9,665 nt of DNA from contig NZ_QPIP01000064.1 of the NCBI RefSeq assembly GCF_003344345.1, positions 1 to 9,665 on the forward strand, read 5' to 3'. Of this stretch, positions 1 to 5,800 are shown piece after piece. The notes beneath the pieces were generated by a model, which saw only the letters and a list, made by a program, of their open reading frames with translations, did no database searches and was not told where the DNA came from. This DNA comes from Wolbachia endosymbiont of Cylisticus convexus. GTDB lineage: Bacteria > Pseudomonadota > Alphaproteobacteria > Rickettsiales > Anaplasmataceae. The translations under genes were made by a program, and so were the position numbers. Position 1 is the first letter of the stretch. Each line of letters begins with the position of its first letter.

Positions 1-134
1 TTGTACCCTGCATTGTCCATTCCATTAGCTTTACTACGCTCGTTACCTTATGTAGCATAATGGTTTGTTCTAGGCTGTTGGCTAGACTTTGCCTAAGTTG
101 ACCAACTGAATTTTACGCACTTTGCTTGGCGCAC
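1..134 (-). ncRNA. Possible 5' end of a group II intron (partial)
   Basis: Read on the minus strand from 134, the sequence begins GTGCGCC, which fits the GUGYG 5' boundary of bacterial group II introns. It then forms plausible RNA helices: GTTGG at about 105-101 pairs with CCAAC further on, enclosing an inner stem TAGGC/GTCTA, and a CTAC...GTAG helix follows at about 60-35. No good reading frame is visible here. The upstream exon side (135 onward) is decayed IS256 sequence in the opposite orientation, so the intron would have inserted antisense into that IS. The catalytic domain V and any reverse transcriptase would lie left of the window. Group II introns are known in Wolbachia. The call rests on the boundary motif and hairpins only, so it is tentative; unrelated intergenic DNA is the alternative. 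Confidence 0.35.
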
Positions 135-139
135 CCATA

Positions 140-924
140 TCATACCACCATAACTGTACGAACATTGTGTGATATAAGAGATCAAGAATGACGTCAGCTG
201 ACACTGGTTAGCTATAGTAGAAATATCAAACATTACTACTGCCAGTAATCAATGAATGGCGCAGTCGTCCGCTGCAATCTGTATATCCAATAGTGTTTAT
301 GGTTTTTTAAGGAGTTGCGTAAGTAAATGTATGTATAACATATTAGCAAAATGGCAGAAAAGAAGTTTTATTTGGCTGAAAGCGAAGTTTTGGTTGGGAG
401 TGCTAAATGACCTTAAAGAGAGAGGAGTAGAGGATTGCATGTATTAAAAAGCTTTCCTACAGCGATAAATAGCTAAAGCAGAAATGTATAGTACACCAGA
501 TAAGAAATTCTCTAAAATATGTATCGAGCAAAGATGTAAAAGTTTTCATGAATGATCTGAAAAAAGTATACCGTGCTGCAAGTAGAGAAATTGCCGAGAA
601 TTATTTGCTTGAGTTGGAAGAAAAATGGGGAGAAAAGTATCCTCTAGTTTTGGCAGAATAACTGGGAAAATTTGTCCAGTTATTTCAAATATTCTGGGCC
701 AGTTAGGAAGCTAATTTATACTACTAATCCTATTGAGGGGCTGCATAGGCAGATCAGAAAATTTACCAAGACTAAGAGTTCATTTACCAACACAAATGCC
801 TTGTATAAGCAGGTATATTGTGCTATAAAAAAAGTAGAGCAAAAGTGGACTACAGCTTTGCCTTTTAACTATGTCTCAACTTGACATCTTCTTTCCTGGT
901 AGATTGAAAATCGAGTTGAATTAA
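140..924 (+). pseudogene. IS256-family (mutator-type) transposase, decayed
   Basis: Pieces of one DDE transposase lie in order but in different frames. They are: SADT near 200-211; NEWRSRPLQSVYPIVFM at about 252-305; KFWLGVLNDLKERGVED at about 388-438; CIVHQIRNSLKYVSSKDVKV to KYPLVLAE at about 486-660; and SSYFKYSGPVRKLIYTTNP with IEGLHRQIRKFTKTK at 675-780, which contains the final catalytic Glu. After one more frameshift near 855, the C-terminus reads MSQLDIFFPGRLKIELN, with stop TAA at 922-924. At least five frame changes and several in-frame stops are visible (for example TGA and TAG at about 190-225, TAA at 444 and 659). The first two catalytic Asp regions are disrupted. The N-terminal third of the roughly 400-residue family protein is missing. 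This copy cannot make an active enzyme. Confidence 0.88.
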
Positions 925-941
925 AAATTCGGTTTGACACA

Positions 942-952
942 GTTTATTTAAC
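942..952. repeat. Left copy of 11-bp target-site duplication
   Basis: GTTTATTTAAC lies immediately left of the 214-bp element and is identical to the copy at 1167-1177. It is part of the IS256 right inverted repeat that was duplicated on insertion. Confidence 0.8.
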
Positions 953-1166
953 CATAGGCGTCAAGTTAAGGAAAAGTGGCATAAGAAAGAAGAGAAGCGG
1001 TAAAAATTATTTTAGATATTAAACGATAAAATTAGTAATTTATAGACTCTTTTAAAAAAATTATCTTATTTTAGATCAAGATTTCTTAAAAAATAAATAC
1101 AACAAATAAGATATCTACCTTAAATGGTTGCTATATTGGGCGTATTCTCTTAACTTGACGCGTATG
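953..1166. mobile_element. 214-bp MITE-like element with IS4/IS231-type ends
   Basis: The ends are inverted repeats: CATAGGCGTCAAGTTAAG (953-970) on the left and CATACGCGTCAAGTTAAG read inward from 1166 to 1149, 17 of 18 identical. They resemble, from memory, the CAT..C.ATCAA.TTAAG ends of IS231 and IS4. An 11-bp direct repeat, GTTTATTTAAC, flanks the element exactly, in the 10-13 bp range expected of that IS4 subgroup. The interior is very AT-rich, contains two copies of TTATTTTAGAT, and has no credible coding frame. It therefore looks like a non-autonomous element that needs a transposase in trans, or an internally deleted IS. It interrupts the terminal repeat of the IS256 remnant, so it arrived later. 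Confidence 0.8.
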
Positions 1167-1177
1167 GTTTATTTAAC
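1167..1177. repeat. Right copy of 11-bp target-site duplication
   Basis: GTTTATTTAAC lies immediately right of the element. On the minus strand it supplies the TAA (1173-1175) that closes the open frame coming from the 3' side of the VWA pseudogene. That stop belongs to the IS end and is not the gene's own. Confidence 0.8.
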
Positions 1178-1183
1178 ACTCCC

Positions 1184-1338
1184 TAATCTTTTTACAGAGA
1201 TTTAAAATAGCACTATTGCGATTCACACTAGATCTTAATGATTCTTTTGTACTATCCAATTGTTCTATTATCAGGAGGAAATTTACATGCCGTTAACCAC
1301 CTTCTGTGATACTACTTGTTATACTTTCAACACTTATG
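1184..1338 (-). other. Ambiguous 3' junction: IS4-type IS end or rest of the VWA gene
   Basis: Two readings are possible. (a) The 25 bp at 1314-1338 match, in inverted orientation and with one mismatch, the sequence beside the IS4 transposase at 9008-9032. This would be the end of another IS4 copy that truncated the VWA gene at about 1338. (b) With one base added near 1352-1358, the VWA frame continues as STYRIISVESITSSITEGG, meets a TAA at 1293-1295, and stays open as HVNFLLIIEQLDSTKESLRS down to 1173-1175. In that case the gene merely suffered another frameshift and a nonsense change. YRIISVES would suit a VWA beta-strand, but the repeat favours (a). A plus-strand 36-codon ORF at 1287, behind a strong AGGAGG, matches nothing I know. 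Confidence 0.45.
1314..1338 (-). repeat. 25-bp inverted repeat, left copy
   Basis: Read on the minus strand it begins CATAAGTGTTGAAAGTAT and ends AACAAGT. It matches 9008-9032 on the plus strand at 24 of 25 positions. It sits exactly where the VWA pseudogene frame ends. Confidence 0.75.
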
Positions 1339-1914
1339 ATTCTATATGTCGAAATTTTCCTTCAATAATCTTCTTTACATCATGTGGTAGGTAACATTCA
1401 CCTTTTTCATTTATGCGGCTACTATGACCATCAGACAATAAAATTACAATAGTGTCATCTTTTGGCACTTCACTAAAAGATTTAAGTTCTTTGATCTTGA
1501 GCATACCATGGTAAATTGAAGTGCCTACATCCAATTTTATATCTTCTTTCTTTTTTGCAAGATCGTATATATCTCCTCCGTCAAGTAAGACTTGAGCTTC
1601 CTTATTAAAGGTAATCATACTGTAAGTATTATTAAGATGTTTTTTATCGCTTTCATATGCTATATCAAAAATAGATTTTTTAGCAGCCATAGTTTTAGAG
1701 GTATTTTCACCTTCATCTGATATCACATCCTTACTTTTCATGCTTGAACTTGTATCGACAACAAAAATAAAATGCTTTTTTCTAGCTTTACATCGCAATC
1801 ATAACCTATGCTTAACAATGCTGTGTTATGTACTTGCGTTGAATTCGCGTGTTTACTTGCCTTAATGCTTTTAACTTCTACTGCTGCAGGATTTTTTAAT
1901 TTAATTGTAAGCAT
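1334..1914 (-). pseudogene. von Willebrand factor A (VWA) domain protein, frameshifted and 3'-truncated
   Basis: The original start is probably ATG at 1914-1912, with GAGG six bases upstream and a TATAAT box behind it. That frame gives MLTIKLKNPAAVEVKSIKAS and on to YDCDVKLEK, about 46 codons. It then leaves frame at a run of six A (plus-strand T at 1776-1781). Adding one A joins it to KHFIFVVDTSSSM. The domain then shows a full metal-ion-dependent adhesion site: DTSSS, Thr in VGTSIYHG, and Asp in LLSDG. The frame ends at TAA 1334-1336 after KKIIEGKFRHIES, before the last strands and helix of a normal domain of about 180-200 residues. VWA domains bind partners through a divalent metal; the target here is unknown. 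A protein starting from TTG at 1798 is conceivable but has no visible ribosome binding site. Confidence 0.75.
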
Positions 1915-1940
1915 ATACTACCTCACATCTTTATAAAAAG

Positions 1941-1946
1941 ATTATA
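1941..1946 (-). promoter_or_regulatory. -10 box of the VWA gene promoter
   Basis: On the minus strand this reads TATAAT, a perfect -10 hexamer, 26 bp before the proposed ATG at 1914. The -35 region at the usual spacing is weak (TTAATT or TAATTG near 1964-1970). It lies between the end of gshB and the pseudogene, so the VWA gene could be transcribed on its own. Confidence 0.5.
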
Positions 1947-1997
1947 ACACCATGGTTAAACTACAATTAACGCAATAGCATACTTTTTCTTTGAACT

Positions 1998-2921
1998 CTA
2001 TACCCTTGAATTTACCTTTTCTTCAAATGCATCCCAAAGGTCTTTTTCCAGCGATATATTGTATAATTTATTGATGTAAACTACTCCCGTAGGTGAAGTT
2101 GTGTTAATTTCAAGAAGGAAGTCATCTATAATATCAATACCAACAAATATTAGCCCTCTTTTCTTCAGCTCAGGACCAATTTTATTACATATTTCATTGT
2201 CTCTATCATTCATTTCAGCAGATTCAAAACTTGCCCCAAGCCGCACGTTTGTTCTAATTTCTCCGCTGGTTTTTGGAACTCGTTTCATTATCCCTATTGG
2301 TTTACCATCTAGCAATAGTATCCTCTTATCTCTGTCTATGTTTTTGCAAAATGCTTGCGCAATTACAGGGCATTCATATTTTGCAATCATGAGCTCTACT
2401 ACTACTTGAATACTATTTTCATCTTGTACTCTTATTACGTCAATTCCTCCATAACTGTACAATGGCTTCAGAATAATATCCTTATGATTGTTGCAGTAAA
2501 AATCTCTGATCATCAATATATTTTCAGTAATCAAAGTTGAAGGAATTAGTTCTGGAAATAGTAAGGTAATTAACTTTTCAGGACAATTTCTTATCTCCGT
2601 TGGATTATTAATTACCAATGCACTGGTTTTTTCTAAAATATAGGTAGTTGTGATGTAACGCATATCAAAAGGTGGGTCCTGCCTGATAAGTATGATGTCC
2701 ATTTCATTCAAATCGATGTCTACATCTCTTTTAGAAGTAAAACCAAAATCATCAACGCTGACTTTCTGAGCAAGGGCTATTGGCTGATTTAATCTGAGTG
2801 CTAGATTATTAGGGACATAGACAAAAATTTCGTGCTTTCTCCTCTGCGCTTCTTTTATTAATGCAAATGTAGTATCAGTTTCGAAGTTTATACTTCCATC
2901 CATTTGAAAAGCTACTTTCAT
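1998..2921 (-). CDS. gshB: Glutathione synthetase
   Basis: This ATP-grasp enzyme joins gamma-glutamylcysteine and glycine to make glutathione in the cytoplasm, the second step of the pathway. At 307 residues it is close to E. coli GshB (316). Family landmarks are in order: N-terminal Rossmann-like part with SFA-like TTFALIKEAQRR (17-28), RQDPPFD (80-86), DIILKPLYSYGG with the glycine-rich ATP loop (about 149-160), KKRGLIFVGIDII, and the C-terminal metal and substrate segment EINTTSPTG. The start at 2921 is supported by GGGAGG (2931-2926) four bases upstream. The gene diverges from bcp and precedes the VWA pseudogene on the same strand. No gshA is seen in the window, so its substrate must come from a gene elsewhere or from the host. 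Confidence 0.95.
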   Translation of the reverse strand: MKVAFQMDGSINFETDTTFALIKEAQRRKHEIFVYVPNNLALRLNQPIALAQKVSVDDFGFTSKRDVDIDLNEMDIILIRQDPPFDMRYITTTYILEKTSALVINNPTEIRNCPEKLITLLFPELIPSTLITENILMIRDFYCNNHKDIILKPLYSYGGIDVIRVQDENSIQVVVELMIAKYECPVIAQAFCKNIDRDKRILLLDGKPIGIMKRVPKTSGEIRTNVRLGASFESAEMNDRDNEICNKIGPELKKRGLIFVGIDIIDDFLLEINTTSPTGVVYINKLYNISLEKDLWDAFEEKVNSRV

Positions 2922-2925
2922 TTAT

Positions 2926-2931
2926 CCTCCC
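2926..2931 (-). promoter_or_regulatory. Ribosome binding site of gshB
   Basis: GGGAGG on the minus strand, four bases before the ATG at 2921-2919. It is the strongest Shine-Dalgarno sequence among the intact genes here and fixes the gshB start. Confidence 0.7.
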
Positions 2932-2974
2932 TTCCTATTACAATATACTATAGTACCATAAAAGTGTTATTAAT
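2932..2974. promoter_or_regulatory. Divergent promoter region gshB/bcp
   Basis: The spacer between the two divergent starts contains the perfect 10-bp palindrome TACTATAGTA (2946-2955). It overlaps possible -10 boxes on both strands: plus TATACT (2944-2949) or TATAGT (2949-2954), minus TATAGT (2952-2947). No good -35 boxes are visible at 16-18 bp, and any for bcp would fall inside the start of gshB. The palindrome could simply be two overlapping -10 elements, or an operator. Confidence 0.35.
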
Positions 2975-2984
2975 GGAGCAAAGT

Positions 2985-3452
2985 ATGGAATTAACAGTAG
3001 GAAATAATGCACCTGATTTTAGCTTGCCAACAGATTCTGGTGAGATTTTATCACTGAGTGAATTTTTTGATAAAAAAAATGTAGTCCTTTATTTTTATCC
3101 TAAAGACGATACTCCGGGCTGTACAATAGAGGCAAAGGGCTTTAGAGACAAAATAGAAAATTTCTCTTCTCTTGACACAGTGATAATTGGTGTATCAAAA
3201 GATAGCGTTAAGTGCCACGCTAACTTCAAAGCAAAATATTCTCTGCCATTTTCTTTGGTTTCTGATGAAAATGCTGAAATGTTGGGAAAATATGGTGTTT
3301 GGGTAGAGAAGAACATGTTTGGCAAGAAGTATATGGGAATAGAACGTACTACTTTTTTAATAGATAAAAAAGGTAAAGTAGTACAAATTTGGAAAAATGT
3401 AAAAGTTAGTGGACATGTTGATGAGGTTCTAGAAGAAGTAAGGAAAATATAA
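2985..3452 (+). CDS. bcp: Thioredoxin-dependent peroxiredoxin, BCP/PrxQ type
   Basis: This cytoplasmic thiol peroxidase reduces hydrogen peroxide and organic hydroperoxides at the expense of thioredoxin. I start it at ATG 2985, giving 155 residues against 156 in E. coli BCP. That start has GGAG (2975-2978) six bases upstream and begins MELTVGNNAPDFSLP like the family. ATG 2973 or the longer frame from 2904, which overlaps gshB, are less likely. The active site is DDTPGCT, with peroxidatic Cys46 and the preceding Thr43-Pro44; GVWVEKNMFGKKYMGIERTT is the conserved later segment. The E. coli resolving-Cys position (residue 50 there) is Lys51 here. The only other cysteine is Cys77 in DSVKCHANF on helix alpha-3. 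recF follows after 8 bp, so the two probably share a transcript. Confidence 0.93.
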   Translation: MELTVGNNAPDFSLPTDSGEILSLSEFFDKKNVVLYFYPKDDTPGCTIEAKGFRDKIENFSSLDTVIIGVSKDSVKCHANFKAKYSLPFSLVSDENAEMLGKYGVWVEKNMFGKKYMGIERTTFLIDKKGKVVQIWKNVKVSGHVDEVLEEVRKI

Positions 3453-3460
3453 ATTAAAGA

Positions 3461-4540
3461 ATGACTACCCATTGCTATATAAAAAAACTGAAATTATATA
3501 ACTTTCGCAATCATTCAAACTTTGAGCTGGATTTAGATGATAAACCAGTTGTAGTAACTGGCAAAAATGGTATTGGGAAAACTAATATACTTGAAGCAAT
3601 CTCATTGCTTGCTAAAAGCAACGGAATGAAAAAAGCAAAAACTAGTGAGATGCAAAATAGGCTCAGTAATGAAGGTTGGGTAGTGTACTATGATTTTTTC
3701 AATGGAGCAGACCTTAACTCAATTGGTATAGGAAAGAATCTTAATAAGAAACTAATACAAATTAATGGGAAAACGCAGTCAAGTTACTCATCTCTGTATA
3801 GAATATCTAATGTAATATGGCTAATTCCACAAATGGACTATATTCTTCTTAATTCTCCAAGCGACAGGTTAAAATTTTTAGACCGTATCGTCTCACTGTT
3901 TGAAGAAAATTACACTTATTGCTATATGAAATACAGGAAAGCTAAACATGAGCGAAGTAAATTGCTTAGAGAGAATATTTTGGACGAAAATTGGCTCTCT
4001 AGTCTTGAAAACGTCATGGCTACCAATGCAGTTGATATTTTACGTATGCGGTTGTCTGTTTTAAAAATACTAAAGTACACAATTGATAACCATTCTTGTG
4101 AGTTTTTTCCGAAGGCAAGTTTGAAATTCAGCAGCCAACTAACTTTGGACGATACTGCAGAATATTTTCAGAATCGTCTAAAGAAAAACAGAGAAAAAGA
4201 CTCATTAACTGGTAGAGTAACCTTTTCTGTGCATAACGATAATTTTCGGGTTTCTTGCCAAAAAAGGGACATGCCAATAAATCTGTGCTCCACTGGAGAA
4301 CAAAAATTATTACTGCTTTCTATCATCTTATCCAGTGTAAAAGCAAGGTGTATTCACCACAATAAAGCACCTCTTCTTCTGCTTGACGATATAATGTCGC
4401 ATCTGGATAAACATTATAGAAAGGCGTTAATAGAGGAAGTGTTAAGTATTCAATGTCAAACTTGGATAACCGATATAAATCAAGATAATTTCAATAACTA
4501 CCTTTGCTCTTTCAAGTTTTTTGAATTATCAAGTAAATAA
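3461..4540 (+). CDS. recF: DNA replication and repair protein RecF
   Basis: RecF is an SMC-like ATPase that binds gapped DNA and, with RecO and RecR, helps load RecA at stalled forks. The 359 residues match the family length (about 357 in E. coli). Visible landmarks are: the N-terminal KLKLYNFRNH typical of RecF; Walker A GKNGIGKT (34-41); MDYILLNSPSDRLKFLDRIV, equivalent to the family's P..R..FLD segment; the ABC signature CSTGEQK (about 276-282); Walker B LLLLDD (305-310); and a D-loop SHLD (313-316). The ATG at 3461 has only a weak AAAG-type ribosome binding site, consistent with coupling to bcp 8 bp upstream. The usual dnaA-dnaN-recF-gyrB setting is absent; here it sits behind bcp. Its 3' end converges on lysC. 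Confidence 0.93.
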   Translation: MTTHCYIKKLKLYNFRNHSNFELDLDDKPVVVTGKNGIGKTNILEAISLLAKSNGMKKAKTSEMQNRLSNEGWVVYYDFFNGADLNSIGIGKNLNKKLIQINGKTQSSYSSLYRISNVIWLIPQMDYILLNSPSDRLKFLDRIVSLFEENYTYCYMKYRKAKHERSKLLRENILDENWLSSLENVMATNAVDILRMRLSVLKILKYTIDNHSCEFFPKASLKFSSQLTLDDTAEYFQNRLKKNREKDSLTGRVTFSVHNDNFRVSCQKRDMPINLCSTGEQKLLLLSIILSSVKARCIHHNKAPLLLLDDIMSHLDKHYRKALIEEVLSIQCQTWITDINQDNFNNYLCSFKFFELSSK

Positions 4541-4543
4541 ATT

Positions 4544-5707
4544 TCAAGCGTGCTGATATACATCAAGCTCATATTCAGTATGTAAATCTCTAATTAAAGC
4601 CTCAGCGTGTTTTTTTTGAACAACTATACTGATCTTGGTTTCAGACGTTGTGATAGCAAGTATTTCTATCTTCTTTTCGCTTAAAACCTTGAGTGTGCGG
4701 TACATCACAGACATAACACCAATACCAATTATTGAAATTTTAGCCACATTATCGTTTATAGCATAACTTTCACTCTTATTCAGGAACTTCTTCATTAAAT
4801 CAATATCAAATTTAGAGATAGCAAAACTTGATCCATTTATCATACCAATTTTAATATTTGCTCCTGCCATATCTCTTAAAGTACTCAGGGTATTTGCAGG
4901 GTTAGTAAAAGTTACAAGAGCTTTGTTAGTGCTATAAGTTATTCCAGTAATTAAGTGTTTTTCCAATACATCCTTTTCGTGAAGTACTGTAGTACCTTCG
5001 ACTTTCTTAAAAGTAGATAGCACTTGCATCTTAATATTATGCTTCATTGCAAGTTGTACTGAACGATTATGTAATATTTTAGCACCAGATGATGACATTT
5101 CCAATATTTCATTGTAAGAGATAGATTTAAGCTTGCGTGCCCTTGGAACAATTTTTGGGTCTGCTGTATATATTCCGTCAATATCAGTAAAAATTTCACA
5201 AGTTCTAATACCAAAGGCTACCGCAAAGGCAATTGCTGATATGTCAGATCCTCCTCTGCCAAAAGTAGTGATTCTATCACCATGTATACCCTGAAAACCA
5301 GCAATGATTGCAGCCGTATAACCCTCAGCAAAAGATCTTTTTACATGGTCAATTTTTATTGTTTTTATTTTAGACTCAGAATAAAAATTATCAGTTACAA
5401 TTGGTAATTGCCAGGCGAGCCATGATTTAGCATTAACTCCGATAGATTGAAGAGTGATAGCTAATAACCCGCAAGAGATTTGTTCTCCTGCTGAAAGTAG
5501 GACATCATACTCTGATAACTTTTGTCTACAATTTAAATTTGAAATTTGCCTAGCTTGAAAAGCCATTTGGTCAGTGAATCCTGCAGCAGCAGATACAACA
5601 GCGATTACATTACAACCTTTCTCAATATCGTTTTTTATCAGGTTTGCAACTCGATTTAAGTCAGTTAGCGAAGTCCCACCAAATTTTTTTATGATTATTT
5701 TGTTCAT
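4544..5707 (-). CDS. lysC: Aspartate kinase
   Basis: It phosphorylates aspartate to 4-phosphoaspartate, the entry to the diaminopimelate, lysine, threonine and methionine branches. In reduced Rickettsiales it chiefly serves meso-diaminopimelate for lipid II. The kinase domain shows KFGGTS (8-13), VVSAAAGFTDQ (37-47), LLSAGEQIS (70-78), TTFGRGGSD and FTDIDGIYTADPK. The C-terminal part holds two ACT regulatory domains. The second is clear (AKISIIGIGVMS, AITTSETKISIVVQ). The first is degraded: its usual PD.PG effector loop reads NPANTLSTLRD. At 387 residues it is somewhat shorter than the roughly 405 of alphaproteobacterial LysC. No good Shine-Dalgarno precedes ATG 5707. The gene follows the antiporter by 93 bp, and its stop TGA lies 3 bp from the recF stop. 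Confidence 0.95.
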   Translation of the reverse strand: MNKIIIKKFGGTSLTDLNRVANLIKNDIEKGCNVIAVVSAAAGFTDQMAFQARQISNLNCRQKLSEYDVLLSAGEQISCGLLAITLQSIGVNAKSWLAWQLPIVTDNFYSESKIKTIKIDHVKRSFAEGYTAAIIAGFQGIHGDRITTFGRGGSDISAIAFAVAFGIRTCEIFTDIDGIYTADPKIVPRARKLKSISYNEILEMSSSGAKILHNRSVQLAMKHNIKMQVLSTFKKVEGTTVLHEKDVLEKHLITGITYSTNKALVTFTNPANTLSTLRDMAGANIKIGMINGSSFAISKFDIDLMKKFLNKSESYAINDNVAKISIIGIGVMSVMYRTLKVLSEKKIEILAITTSETKISIVVQKKHAEALIRDLHTEYELDVYQHA

Positions 5708-5800
5708 AGTTATAATAAGGTCAATTTTTTACCTTTCTAGAGAGTATAGTTGTTTAATTAAATGTGTTTTTTTCTGGTCACTAATTAAAGTGATAGAGGA
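5708..5800 (-). promoter_or_regulatory. Spacer upstream of lysC, possible promoter
   Basis: This 93-bp gap is the largest within the minus-strand gene run. On the minus strand TATACT (5749-5744) is a good -10 candidate, about 37 bp before the lysC ATG, but the region 16-18 bp further upstream is A-rich with no TTGACA-like box. lysC may have its own weak promoter or depend on readthrough from the antiporter gene. Confidence 0.3.

Larger units (their letters stand above)
135..1183 (+). mobile_element. IS256-family insertion sequence remnant, with a smaller element nested in its right end
   Basis: This span holds a decayed IS256-type transposase gene (about 140-924) and then the right terminal inverted repeat. 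If the nested 214-bp element and one copy of its 11-bp target duplication are removed, the right end reads TTTGACACAG (933-942) joined to TTTATTTAACACTCCC. Its reverse complement, GGGAGTGTTAAATAAACTG followed by TGTCAAA, has the AAACTGTGTMAA core typical of IS256-family ends. The outer boundary is therefore placed near 1183. No matching left inverted repeat is present in the window; the left end is cut at about 134, where the intron-like sequence begins. The IS abuts sequence at the 3' side of the VWA pseudogene. Confidence 0.72.

Noticed and set aside
972..1148. CRISPR-like or tandem repeats in the AT-rich interior of the 214-bp element
   Set aside because: There are only two short TTATTTTAGAT copies, with irregular context and no spacer pattern.
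1287..1397. Plus-strand 36-codon ORF behind a strong AGGAGG
   Set aside because: It is short, reads antisense through the VWA pseudogene, has no recognisable family, and the AGGAGG probably arises by chance at the junction; noted only in the junction entry.
2101..2540. Plus-strand ORFs over gshB
   Set aside because: They are antisense to a well-conserved gene and of low-complexity composition.
2904..2984. N-terminal extension of the bcp frame beginning at ATG 2904
   Set aside because: It would overlap the gshB start, has no ribosome binding site, and adds residues absent from the family; ATG 2985 has GGAG at good spacing.
3095..3472. Minus-strand ORF of 125 residues over bcp
   Set aside because: It is the antisense shadow of bcp, with no motif and no ribosome binding site.
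4530..4560. Bidirectional terminator between recF and lysC
   Set aside because: The stop codons are 3 bp apart and I see no G/C-rich stem with a T-run on either strand.
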